Origin: Pseudomonadota bacterium
GTDB taxonomy: Bacteria; Pseudomonadota; Alphaproteobacteria; Caulobacterales; Aquidulcibacteraceae
Assembly (NCBI GenBank): GCA_023461135.1
Contig: JAEWNX010000322.1
Span: 1 to 10,121, forward strand
Reading direction: 5' to 3'
DNA length: 10,121 nt
Position numbers and translations under genes: made by a program. Within the stretch, counting starts at the first letter, position 1; the number at the start of each line of letters is the position of its first letter. This document shows positions 1 through 6,085 of this stretch, one piece after another. The notes beneath the pieces were generated by a model that saw only the letters and a list, made by a program, of their open reading frames with translations, had not been told where the DNA came from and searched no databases.

Positions 1-24
1 GAGCTTACGCTCCGCGCCTTTTTC
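1..24 (+). terminator. 3' part of a probable intrinsic terminator, cut by window edge
   Basis: The window starts with GAGC (1-4), a TTAC loop and GCTC (9-12), followed by CGCGCC and a five-T tract at 19-23. If GGCGCG stands just left of the edge, this is a ten-base-pair GC-rich stem plus T tract, a classic rho-independent terminator for an upstream plus-strand gene. Only the four innermost base pairs can be seen, so the upstream arm is inferred. Confidence 0.5.
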
Positions 25-142
25 GTTCTGCGACGAATCGAACGTCCACCACCAAGGTGGGCTGCGCTTCGCTCCACAACAAGGCTGCCCGCAGCCGGAC
101 GTTTCCTCTAGAACACGCGGCCCGCCGCCTCTGGAGCAGCCG

Positions 143-1585
143 ATGCCGGAACCCGCCGCTCGCACAGAGCGCAAGCCGCAGGCGCGCATGGACCTTACGA
201 AGGGGCCGATCGGGCGCACCTTGCTCATGTTCTCGCTGCCCGTGCTGGGCACGAGCGTCCTCCAGTCATTGAACGGCTCGATCAACGCGATCTGGGTCGG
301 CCGTTTGCTCGGGCCGGCGGCGCTGACCGCGACGACGAACGCGACGCTCATCCTCCTCTTGCTGCTCGGCGTGATGTTTGGCGTCGGCATGGCCAGCACG
401 ATCCTCGTCGGTCAGGCGATCGGTGCGCACGATCTGCCGCGGGCGAAGAAAGTCGTGGGCACCGGCGCCATTTTTTTCCTGGCAAGCTCGCTGCTGGTCG
501 CCATGACCGGCTACGCCGCGGCGGAAGAATTGCTGACCTGGATGGGCACGCCGGACGAAGCGCGTGAGATGGCGGAAGCCTATCTGCGCGTCATTTTCCT
601 CTCACTGCCGTTCATGTGTTTCTTCGCCTTCATGGTCATGGTGCAGCGAGGCGCCGGCGACGCGCGCACGCCGTTCTGGTTCACGACGCTCGCCACGCTC
701 CTCGACGTGGTGCTCAATCCGCTGCTGATCAGCGGTCTGGGGCCCTTTCCGCGCATGGGCATCGCCGGCTCGGCAACCTCGTTGCTGCTCTCGCAGGCGA
801 TCGGCATGAGCGCGATGCTTGCCTTCATGTACTGGCGCAAAGCCGATCTGCGCCTGACGCGCAACGAGTTGCATCACCTGAAGCCCGACCCCGTGCTCTT
901 GCGCACCATTGTGCTCAAGGGTCTGCCGATGGGAGCGCAGATGCTGGTGATCTCGCTGTCGGCGCTGATCATGATGTCAATGATCAACGCCCACGGCGCC
1001 GAGACCGCCGCTGCGTACGGCGTAGCGTTTCAACTCTGGACGTACGCGCAGATGCCGGCGATGGCGATCGGCGCGGCGGCGTCCTCGATGGCGGCGCAGA
1101 GCGTCGGCGCTCAAAAATGGGGCCGAGTCGAGCACACCGCGCGAGCCGGCATTCTGATCAATCTGATGCTGACCGGCGCCGTGGTGGGGCTGCTCTATCT
1201 GGCGGATCATTACCTGGCGGGCGTCTTCCTGCCGGGCCAGCCGAGCGTCATTGCGATCGCGGAGCACATCAACACAATCGTGGGATGGAGCTTCATCCTG
1301 TTTGGCGTGACCTTCGTGCTGTTCGGCATCGTGCGCTCCACCGGCGCGGTAACACCTCCGCTCATCATCCTCGCCGTCTCGTTGTTCGGCGTGCGCGTCT
1401 GCTTTGCGGCTTTGCTGGAGCCGAGCTGGGGCGCGGACGCAATCTGGTGGAGCTTTCCGATTAGCATGGCGGTCTCGACCGCGTTGGCGCTGGCGTACTA
1501 TCGCTGGGGCGGCTGGCGTCGGGCGCGCATGTTCACGCCGCCCATAGCGCCGGCGGAGGTGGAGCCGACTGCGCCTACGGCTTGA
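143..1585 (+). CDS. MATE family efflux transporter
   Basis: This 480-residue inner-membrane protein belongs to the MATE (MatE, PF01554) multidrug and toxin extrusion family, which exports cationic drugs and metabolites using a sodium or proton gradient. The length and the two-lobe, roughly twelve-helix pattern fit a full-size pump. Family-like motifs include LVGQAIGAHD (88-97), VQRGAGDARTP (167-177), the LDVVLNPLLISG stretch (187-198) followed by MGIAGSA (205-211), and, in the second half, GLPMGAQML and a VGAQKWGRVEHTAR loop equivalent to the first-half QAIGAHD loop. The ATG at 143 is chosen because GGAG (133-136) lies six bases upstream. The alternative ATG at 188 starts closer to the usual family N terminus but has no good ribosome site. 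The C terminus ends in a short Pro/Ala tail. The gene stands alone and converges with the AraC gene, overlapping it by 11 bases. The substrate cannot be predicted from the sequence. Confidence 0.93.
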   Translation: MPEPAARTERKPQARMDLTKGPIGRTLLMFSLPVLGTSVLQSLNGSINAIWVGRLLGPAALTATTNATLILLLLLGVMFGVGMASTILVGQAIGAHDLPRAKKVVGTGAIFFLASSLLVAMTGYAAAEELLTWMGTPDEAREMAEAYLRVIFLSLPFMCFFAFMVMVQRGAGDARTPFWFTTLATLLDVVLNPLLISGLGPFPRMGIAGSATSLLLSQAIGMSAMLAFMYWRKADLRLTRNELHHLKPDPVLLRTIVLKGLPMGAQMLVISLSALIMMSMINAHGAETAAAYGVAFQLWTYAQMPAMAIGAAASSMAAQSVGAQKWGRVEHTARAGILINLMLTGAVVGLLYLADHYLAGVFLPGQPSVIAIAEHINTIVGWSFILFGVTFVLFGIVRSTGAVTPPLIILAVSLFGVRVCFAALLEPSWGADAIWWSFPISMAVSTALALAYYRWGGWRRARMFTPPIAPAEVEPTAPTA

Positions 1586-2594
1586 GGCCTCGCGCCTCGC
1601 GCGGACTCAGGCCGGTCCAGCGCTTGAACGCACGCGAGAAGGCGGCGGGGTCGGAGAAGCCGACGAGATACGCCGTCTCGTTCACGGAGACCTTGCGCGC
1701 CCTGAGATAATCCAGCGCCATCTTGTGCCGCAGTTCATCAAGCACCTGCTCGAACGTCACCCCCTCGACCTTGAGGTTGCGATAAAGCGTCTGCCGCGAC
1801 ACGCCGATCTTCGCCGCGATCGCTTCCATGCTGATGTCGCCCGTGTGCAGCATCGGCATCAGCAGGCTTTCTACGCGGCCACGCTCTGTCTTGGACGTTT
1901 GCAGTTCCTTCAGCAGTGCTTCGGCCTTCTCCGCCAGCACGCCAAACGCGTAGCGGTTGCCGCCGTCGATCTTCAGCATCGGCCACGCGGGATGGACCTT
2001 GATCGCGTTCCAGTGGCTGCTGAACGTGATCGGCACCTGCCAGAGCCGGTCGTACGCGGCGCGGTGCGGCGGCTCGGGGTGCGTCACGTGCGCGGCAAGC
2101 GCAAAAGTCGCGTGTGGGAAGTTCTCACGCGAACTGCATATGAAGCGCGACCAGGTCGACTCGGTCAGTTCAGGAAAGGCGTTGGGATTGGAGCGCTGAT
2201 CGAGCATCCATAATTCGCCGTCCTGCATGACCTGCCCGAAGCGCGGTCCATTGCCGACCACATCAACTTCGACCACGAGCCCGCCATAGCGATTAAGCTG
2301 CATGGCGGCCTCCAGCATCGTCGCGGAAGCGTGGGCGATCAAACCCACGACGGACCATTTGCGAAAATCGCTATCCGCGCCGAATTCAAGCGCGAGCGCG
2401 GGGTTGCCCGTGAGCTCTTTCGCACCGCGCATAAGATCAACGTAGTGCGCGAGCGGCACGCGGTTGTCCTGATCCAGCAGCTCCTCGCCATCGAGAGCGG
2501 CTCGTTCGAGCAGACGGTTTTCATCCGCGCCGGCCCGCACGGCAAAATCGAGCAGCGCTTTCGCGTAACCGGCGGAGACGGTGGGTTCAGCCAT
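1575..2594 (-). CDS. AraC family transcriptional regulator with arabinose-binding-type sensor domain
   Basis: A 339-residue cytoplasmic DNA-binding regulator. The N-terminal ~210 residues look like the Arabinose_bd/OruR-type domain (PF12625), which starts with a helical segment (YAKALLDFAVRAGAD, 10-24) and has the LALEFG-type stretch (67-72). The C-terminal ~100 residues are a typical AraC double helix-turn-helix (HTH_18): the first helix pair is near 254-276 (ISMEAIAAKIGVSRQTLYR) and the second near 302-327, ending in VGFSDPAAFSRAFKRWTG, the family signature. An in-frame TAG at 2610-2612 limits the start to 2594 or later. The ribosome site before this ATG is weak (GTAGGTAA about ten bases upstream), suggesting modest expression. 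It is divergent from the membrane-protein operon beginning at 2718, so by the usual AraC arrangement it probably controls that operon and perhaps itself. Its ligand is unknown. Confidence 0.92.
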   Translation of the reverse strand: MAEPTVSAGYAKALLDFAVRAGADENRLLERAALDGEELLDQDNRVPLAHYVDLMRGAKELTGNPALALEFGADSDFRKWSVVGLIAHASATMLEAAMQLNRYGGLVVEVDVVGNGPRFGQVMQDGELWMLDQRSNPNAFPELTESTWSRFICSSRENFPHATFALAAHVTHPEPPHRAAYDRLWQVPITFSSHWNAIKVHPAWPMLKIDGGNRYAFGVLAEKAEALLKELQTSKTERGRVESLLMPMLHTGDISMEAIAAKIGVSRQTLYRNLKVEGVTFEQVLDELRHKMALDYLRARKVSVNETAYLVGFSDPAAFSRAFKRWTGLSPREARGLKP

Positions 2595-2644
2595 TCGCTG
2601 CGCTGTTACCTACGATCATGTTTCTGATGCGCGCCGTCATGGCC

Positions 2645-2677
2645 GCATATCGTTTTGCGACGATAGCATATCGCAAA
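2645..2677. promoter_or_regulatory. Candidate AraC operator: 21-bp spaced direct repeat plus inverted repeat
   Basis: The octamer GCATATCG occurs at 2645-2652 and again at 2666-2673, a start-to-start spacing of 21 bp, about two helical turns. Tandem half-sites about 21 bp apart are known for AraC-type activators. The same segment holds an inverted repeat, TTTGCGA (2654-2660) and TCGCAAA (2671-2677), with a 10-bp spacer. It lies between the divergent araC-like gene (start 2594) and the membrane operon (start 2718). A second hairpin, GAGCA (2682-2686) with TGCTC (2695-2699), sits in the presumed leader of the operon. The repeats are visible; operator function is inferred. Confidence 0.5.
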
Positions 2678-2717
2678 TCGAGAGCAGCACTTTTTGCTCG
2701 TGAAAGACGGGGAGACG

Positions 2718-3536
2718 ATGACAGACATCGCCGCACAAGGCGCGCCATCCGCCCGCCGCCTGCGCATGAACGGCTTGGACGCCGCCGCCGCGTTCTGGTT
2801 CGCGATGATGCTGATCGGTCAGTGGATCTTCGTCTACTACATCGCCGCATTCTATGGCGGCGTGACGCTGTCCGGCAATTTTGCCGCGTGGAATGAGCAT
2901 CCCTTCGTCAGGGGCCATGTGCCCGGCGACACGATCGGCAACCTCGCCTTCGCCTCACACGTCATGCTGGCGATCGTCATCACCTTTGGCGGCGTCCTGC
3001 AGCTCTTGCCGCAGATCAGGGCGCGCGCCGCATGGTTGCATCGTTGGAACGGCCGCATCTTCCTCGTGACGTCGATCGCCGTCAGCCTCGCCGGCTTCTA
3101 CATGGTCTGGCTACGCGACGGGGCGGCGCCCGAATTCCACGACCTCAGCATCAGCTTCAACGGCGCACTCATCCTGCTGTTCGCTGCGCTCGCCTGGCGC
3201 ACGGCGGCGGCGCGCAACATCACCTCGCACCGGCGCTGGGCGTTGCGGACGTTGATGGTGGTCAACGGCGTCTACTTCATACGCCTGATCTTTTCGGGGT
3301 GGCTCCTGCTGACGCGGTCCGAGCCAAACACCGCGACCTTCTATGCCTTCGAGCTCGCCTCCTTCCTGCTGCCGCTGGCCATCCTCGAACTCTACTTGCG
3401 CGCACGCGATGGAGGCGGAGCCATCCTCCGCGCGACGGCGATTGCGGCTGTCTCAGGCGCCACCGCCTACATGGTCATCGGCACGATCGGCTTCACGATG
3501 ATCTTCGTGGTCGGCATACTCAGCGGCGCATTATGA
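2718..3536 (+). CDS. DUF2306 family multipass membrane protein
   Basis: A 272-residue integral membrane protein with about seven hydrophobic segments (near 22-48, 74-98, 114-132, 147-163, 177-198, 206-226 and 238-268). It matches what I know of the DUF2306 family (PF10067): the HRWNGR motif at 108-113, a histidine in the second span (SHVML, 80-84), and the SHRRWALR motif at 170-177. These conserved histidines could bind a cofactor, but the family's biochemical role is unknown to me. The ATG at 2718 is preferred because GGGGAG (2709-2714) precedes it, although the three-base spacer is short. An in-frame TTG at 2694 would add eight residues. It is the first gene of a three-gene operon; its stop overlaps the next start (ATGA). 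The divergent AraC gene suggests inducible expression. Confidence 0.85.
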   Translation: MTDIAAQGAPSARRLRMNGLDAAAAFWFAMMLIGQWIFVYYIAAFYGGVTLSGNFAAWNEHPFVRGHVPGDTIGNLAFASHVMLAIVITFGGVLQLLPQIRARAAWLHRWNGRIFLVTSIAVSLAGFYMVWLRDGAAPEFHDLSISFNGALILLFAALAWRTAAARNITSHRRWALRTLMVVNGVYFIRLIFSGWLLLTRSEPNTATFYAFELASFLLPLAILELYLRARDGGGAILRATAIAAVSGATAYMVIGTIGFTMIFVVGILSGAL

Positions 3537-4210
3537 CGATCTCTCTCATAGGCCTCTTTCACGCCGCGATGGGTGTCATCGGCATCGTCACGGGCATCGT
3601 CGCGCTTTGCACACGCAAAGGCGGCCGCCTCCACATCGTGGCGGGCCGGGTCTTCGTGGCGTCGATTATCGTCACGGCCGTCAGCGCGACATGGCTGGCG
3701 ATCAAATCCGAGGAATTTGGCTTCATCGGCGCGGGCGTTCTCGTCGTCTATTTCATGCTCACGGCATGGATGGCCGTGAAGCGGCCTGAGCATCAATCGG
3801 GCTGGTTCGAGATCGGCGCGTTCATGGTGGCCGCCGTTGGCGCGGCCTTGATGTATGTCGCGTGGCTGAAAGCGCGGCAGTCACCGGAACTTTTCAACGG
3901 CCTGCCGATCCTCATCTTCGCCATCGTCGCCACGCTATGCGCGATCGGCGATCTCAGTGTTGTACTGCGGCGCGGGCTCGCTGGCAGACAGCGCATCATG
4001 CGCCATCTGTGGCGCATGCATCTCGGCTTCTTCGCCGCGGTCGGCTCTTTCTTCCCCGGCCAATTGGAGATGTTTCCGGTCTGGATTCAGAACATCCGCC
4101 CGATCATTCTGCTTTTCATTCCACCATTCAGCATCGCCGGGATCATGCTGATCTATCTGGCCTATGTCGTATTCTCCAAACGGTTCGCCACGCGCGCGGC
4201 CGCGGTCTAA
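3533..4210 (+). CDS. DUF2306-like multipass membrane protein, second gene of operon
   Basis: A 225-residue membrane protein translated from the ATG inside the upstream stop (ATGA, 3533-3536), so translation is probably coupled to the gene before it. About seven hydrophobic segments are visible (near 5-25, 35-56, 65-82, 93-112, 123-142, 162-175 and 188-214). It shares architecture with its neighbour: a histidine in the first span (H10), a GRLHIVAGR motif (31-39) that repeats the H-x3-GR pattern of the first protein's HRWNGR, and HLWRMHLGFF (158-167), which parallels the SHRRW motif. I therefore read it as a distant DUF2306-type relative, possibly forming a heteromer with the first protein; both statements are inference. 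A longer in-frame ORF extends upstream to 3032, but it lies out of frame inside the previous gene and its low-complexity Arg/His-rich translation is not protein-like. Confidence 0.8.
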   Translation: MTISLIGLFHAAMGVIGIVTGIVALCTRKGGRLHIVAGRVFVASIIVTAVSATWLAIKSEEFGFIGAGVLVVYFMLTAWMAVKRPEHQSGWFEIGAFMVAAVGAALMYVAWLKARQSPELFNGLPILIFAIVATLCAIGDLSVVLRRGLAGRQRIMRHLWRMHLGFFAAVGSFFPGQLEMFPVWIQNIRPIILLFIPPFSIAGIMLIYLAYVVFSKRFATRAAAV

Positions 4211-4219
4211 GAGGCGAGC

Positions 4220-4912
4220 ATGAAGAACCCGCGACTCAACGCCCGCATCGCCGGGCTGCTCTATCTGTTTGTCGTCGTCGCAAGCACCTTCGCGCTGGTC
4301 ACCATGCAGAGCCTCGCCGTGCGCGGCGATCTTGCCGCGAGCCTTGCCGCCATACGCGCCGCCGAGCCGATGTACCGGCTCAGCATCGCTGCAACGCTGC
4401 TCTCGGCCGTCGCCTACACCGCTGTGGTAGCGCTGCTTTATGCGCTGTTCAGACCCGTCAACCGTCCGCTTGCGCTCGTCTCCGCCTTCATCGGCCTTGC
4501 AGCCTGCGCCGCATCGGCGACGTTCCTTGTCAATCAGCTCGGCATTCTCTCGCTGCTCGACGGCGCCGGGGCCGCAGACCCACAAACGCAATTGCTCGCC
4601 CAGCACGCCCGCCGTCTCGGCGCGCTAGGCAACACGCTCAGCCTCGTCCTCTTCGGCTTCTATTGCCTCACGCTGAGCACGCTCGTGTTCGGCGCAACCT
4701 TCCTGCCGCGCTGGCTCGGCGTCTTCCTACTCATAGCCGGCGTCGGCTGGCTCACCGGCAATCTCGGCGCGATCATCGTCCCGGACGTGCTGGGCGGCAT
4801 CTCAGGCATGCTCATTCCAGTGAGCGGCCTCGGCGAATTCATCTTTACGCTGTGGCTGCTGGCGATGGGGGTCAATCCTGAGAAATGGCGCGCGCAGGCA
4901 GCGGCGGCGTAG
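4220..4912 (+). CDS. DUF4386 family membrane protein
   Basis: A 230-residue integral membrane protein. The N terminus, NARIAGLLYLFVVVAS (7-22), is typical of the DUF4386 family (PF14329): a short basic tail, then ARIAGLLYL and the first span. Roughly six further hydrophobic segments follow, near 55-77, 82-108, 132-160, 164-180, 180-196 and 200-222. The function of the family is unknown. The start is well supported: AGAGG (4210-4214) sits five bases before the ATG, and the gene begins only nine bases after the stop of the second operon gene, so all three membrane genes are probably on one mRNA. The linkage of DUF4386 with two DUF2306-type proteins behind an AraC regulator suggests a shared membrane role, which I cannot specify. 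Confidence 0.85.
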   Translation: MKNPRLNARIAGLLYLFVVVASTFALVTMQSLAVRGDLAASLAAIRAAEPMYRLSIAATLLSAVAYTAVVALLYALFRPVNRPLALVSAFIGLAACAASATFLVNQLGILSLLDGAGAADPQTQLLAQHARRLGALGNTLSLVLFGFYCLTLSTLVFGATFLPRWLGVFLLIAGVGWLTGNLGAIIVPDVLGGISGMLIPVSGLGEFIFTLWLLAMGVNPEKWRAQAAAA

Positions 4913-4930
4913 CTCATTCAGAATCTCGAT

Positions 4931-4974
4931 TGCGCCCGCGATGGGCGGGCGCATACTCAGCGTCCTATCGGACG
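4931..4974 (+). other. Two tandem hairpins between the membrane operon and the secreted-protein gene
   Basis: The first hairpin pairs TGCGCCCGC (4931-4939) with GCGGGCGCA (4945-4953), nine base pairs around a five-base loop. The second pairs CGTCC (4961-4965) with GGACG (4970-4974) around TATC. Neither is followed by a T tract, so they are not clear intrinsic terminators. They may stabilise the 3' end of the operon mRNA or weaken read-through. The second stem abuts the G-rich ribosome site (GGGGG, 4974-4978) of the next gene. Confidence 0.5.
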
Positions 4975-4983
4975 GGGGCGAGT

Positions 4984-5364
4984 ATGAAACGTTTTCTGGG
5001 TATCGCGGCCACATTGGTTTTCTTGGCTCTCAGCGCCGCACCGACCGCTGCGCAGGACAAGGCGCCGGGGACCGTTCTCACGGCGGCTGATTATGTGGGC
5101 GCGTGGAGCGGCGCCATCGATTGGCGCGCCGTGGAGGGCTACGACAATCCGACTGCGCGCTGGGAGCTGCGTCCCGACGGCACCTTCGTCGACGACTACA
5201 ATGACACTGGATCATGGAGCGTCAGCGCGGACGGCTACATCAGCGTGCAGTACGCCGGCGGCGGACAAGCACGCTACACTGGCCTCATCATGGGCAATCT
5301 GTTGTTCGGCACCATGACGACGGCGAACGGACAGTACAGCGGCGCGTTCGCCATGCGGCGCTAG
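4984..5364 (+). CDS. Small secreted/periplasmic beta-rich protein of unknown function
   Basis: A 126-residue protein with a clear Sec signal peptide: MKRF, a hydrophobic core (LGIAATLVFLALSAA) and an APTAAQ cleavage region, giving a mature protein from about residue 24. The mature part is short and rich in aromatic residues and glycine. It shows alternating strand-like patterns: YVGAWSGAI (38-46), WELRPDGTFVDDY (60-72), GSWSVSADGYISVQY (76-90), ARYTGLIMGNLLFGTM (95-110) and a final GQYSGAFAMRR. This W-x-L-x2-DGTF / G-x-W style resembles small lipocalin-like or DUF-type beta-barrel domains; I cannot name the family. The ATG at 4984 is supported by GGGGGCGAG just upstream and by the signal peptide starting there. 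An in-frame ATG at 4885 lies inside the DUF4386 gene and is not used. The stop is two bases from the convergent tRNA-binding gene. Confidence 0.8.
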   Translation: MKRFLGIAATLVFLALSAAPTAAQDKAPGTVLTAADYVGAWSGAIDWRAVEGYDNPTARWELRPDGTFVDDYNDTGSWSVSADGYISVQYAGGGQARYTGLIMGNLLFGTMTTANGQYSGAFAMRR

Positions 5365-5370
5365 CGCTAG
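5361..5370. repeat. 10-nt palindrome holding both convergent stop codons
   Basis: CTAGCGCTAG is a perfect palindrome that contains the TAG stop of the secreted-protein gene (plus strand, 5362-5364) and the TAG stop of the tRNA-binding gene (minus strand, 5367-5369). A weak flanking stem, GCGGC (5355-5359) with GCCGC (5375-5379), could extend it, but no T tract follows on either strand. Confidence 0.6.
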
Positions 5371-5735
5371 TAAAGCCGCCCGCCTTCGAGCGCGGGTCGA
5401 TCCACGTTCAACAGCACAACATTGCCGTTGCGGTCCGGGAAGCCGAGGCAGAGCACTTCGCTCATGAACTTGCCGATCTGCTTCGGCTCGAAGTTCACGA
5501 CGGCGGCGACGCGGCGGCCGAGCAGCTCGCCGAGATCGTAATTCTCGACCACTTGCGCACTCGACTTCTTCACGCCGAGCGGATCGCCGAAATCGATCCA
5601 GAGCTGATAGGCGGCCTTCTTGGCCTCCTCGAACACCTTCACGTCGATGATCGTGCCCAGGCGGATGTCGACCTTCAGAAAATCATCGAAGGAAATGATC
5701 GGCAGGCGCGCATTGTTTTGCGGGTCGTCGGCCAT
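5367..5735 (-). CDS. csaA: CsaA-type tRNA-binding protein
   Basis: A 122-residue cytoplasmic protein of the EMAPII/CsaA tRNA-binding OB-fold family (PF01588). Diagnostic stretches follow the family in order: SFDDFLKVDIRLGTI (15-29), LWIDFGDPLGVKKSSAQV (45-62), the AAVVNFEPKQIGKFMSEVLCLG core (77-98) and NVVLLNVDRP (105-114). Members bind tRNA and in Bacillus CsaA also has secretion-chaperone activity; which role applies here is not known. It is slightly longer than Bacillus CsaA because of a Pro/Asn N-terminal extension. The start has GGGAGAG (minus strand, 5745-5751) nine bases upstream; this ribosome site overlaps the xseB stop and the gap to xseB is only 15 bases, so the two genes are probably co-transcribed and translationally coupled. 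In the alphaproteobacterial arrangements I know, ispA or dxs often occupies this position instead. Confidence 0.92.
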   Translation of the reverse strand: MADDPQNNARLPIISFDDFLKVDIRLGTIIDVKVFEEAKKAAYQLWIDFGDPLGVKKSSAQVVENYDLGELLGRRVAAVVNFEPKQIGKFMSEVLCLGFPDRNGNVVLLNVDRPALEGGRLY

Positions 5736-5750
5736 TTGCGTGTTCTCTCC

Positions 5751-5996
5751 CTATTGCCCGATCTTTGCGGGCTCGGTGCGGGGCCCGTCCGGCCCCATCA
5801 CGATCTGGTCAACCTCAAGTTGAGCGTCCTTTAGCTGGCTCTCGCAGCGCGCCTTCAGGGCCGCGCCGCGCTTGTAGATACGAATCGAGTCGGCCAGCGG
5901 CACGTCGCCCCGTTCCAGGTGAGCGACGATTTTTTCCAGCTCCGCCAAGGACTCCTCGAACGAGAGCTGATTGGGATCGCGTGCTTCGGCGGTCAT
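5751..5996 (-). CDS. xseB: Exodeoxyribonuclease VII small subunit
   Basis: An 81-residue protein that matches XseB (PF02609) over nearly its whole length: LSFEESLAELEKIVAHLERGD (11-31), PLADSIRIYKRGAALKARCE (33-52) and SQLKDAQLEVDQI (53-65). XseB subunits form helical hairpins that coat the XseA catalytic subunit; the complex degrades single-stranded DNA into oligonucleotides in repair and recombination. The length is normal for the family. No strong ribosome site precedes the ATG at 5996, so translation may be modest. It sits 89 bases downstream of the histidine phosphatase gene and 15 bases upstream of the tRNA-binding gene. The C-terminal tail after residue 65 is variable and probably disordered. 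xseA is not in the window. Confidence 0.96.
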   Translation of the reverse strand: MTAEARDPNQLSFEESLAELEKIVAHLERGDVPLADSIRIYKRGAALKARCESQLKDAQLEVDQIVMGPDGPRTEPAKIGQ

Positions 5997-6061
5997 GGAC
6001 AGAAGGTATGGGTTCGAAGGCAGTAAGGGAATAGGGCGGCAGGGCCGTATGTGGGGTCCTA

Positions 6062-6073
6062 CTCCCCGTGAGC
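6062..6073. repeat. Direct repeat copy 1 (CTCCCCGTGAGC)
   Basis: This 12-nt sequence is found again, in the same orientation, at 6729-6740. The two copies bracket the histidine phosphatase gene. GGTCCTA lies directly before this copy (6055-6061) and two bases after the other (6742-6748). Immediately to the right of this copy is a 12-nt perfect palindrome, AGCCTGCAGGCT (6071-6082), which shares two bases with it. Confidence 0.6.
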
Positions 6074-6085
6074 CTGCAGGCTACT

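Noticed and set aside
46-77. Competing short stems CCACC/GGTGG (46-60) and GTGG/CCAC (57-77) upstream of the MATE gene, like an attenuator
   Set aside because: The stems are only four to five base pairs, there is no T tract or leader peptide, and such pairings are frequent in GC-rich DNA.
57-272. 71-codon open frame at the left edge
   Set aside because: Arg/Ser/Cys-rich, no ribosome site, and mostly inside the 5' part of the MATE gene in another frame.
616-1464. 282-codon plus-strand open frame inside the MATE gene
   Set aside because: Arg/His-rich frame-shifted shadow of the pump; the pump frame has clear family motifs.
3032-3532. Upstream extension of the second operon gene, open to 3032
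   Set aside because: It lies out of frame inside the DUF2306 gene, has a low-complexity Arg/His/Pro composition, and the ATGA overlap start at 3533 explains the gene.
3935-4606. 223-codon minus-strand open frame opposite the membrane operon
   Set aside because: Its charged, repetitive composition is the mirror of hydrophobic codons on the other strand; no ribosome site or recognisable domain.
3862-4881. Long 339-codon plus-strand open frame across the second and third operon genes
   Set aside because: Its translation is Arg/His/Ala-rich and spans two real membrane-protein genes out of frame; it is a high-GC shadow.
6053-6067. GGGG/CCCC pairing as a terminator between phosphatase and xseB
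   Set aside because: Only four base pairs with a mismatch next to the loop and no T tract.
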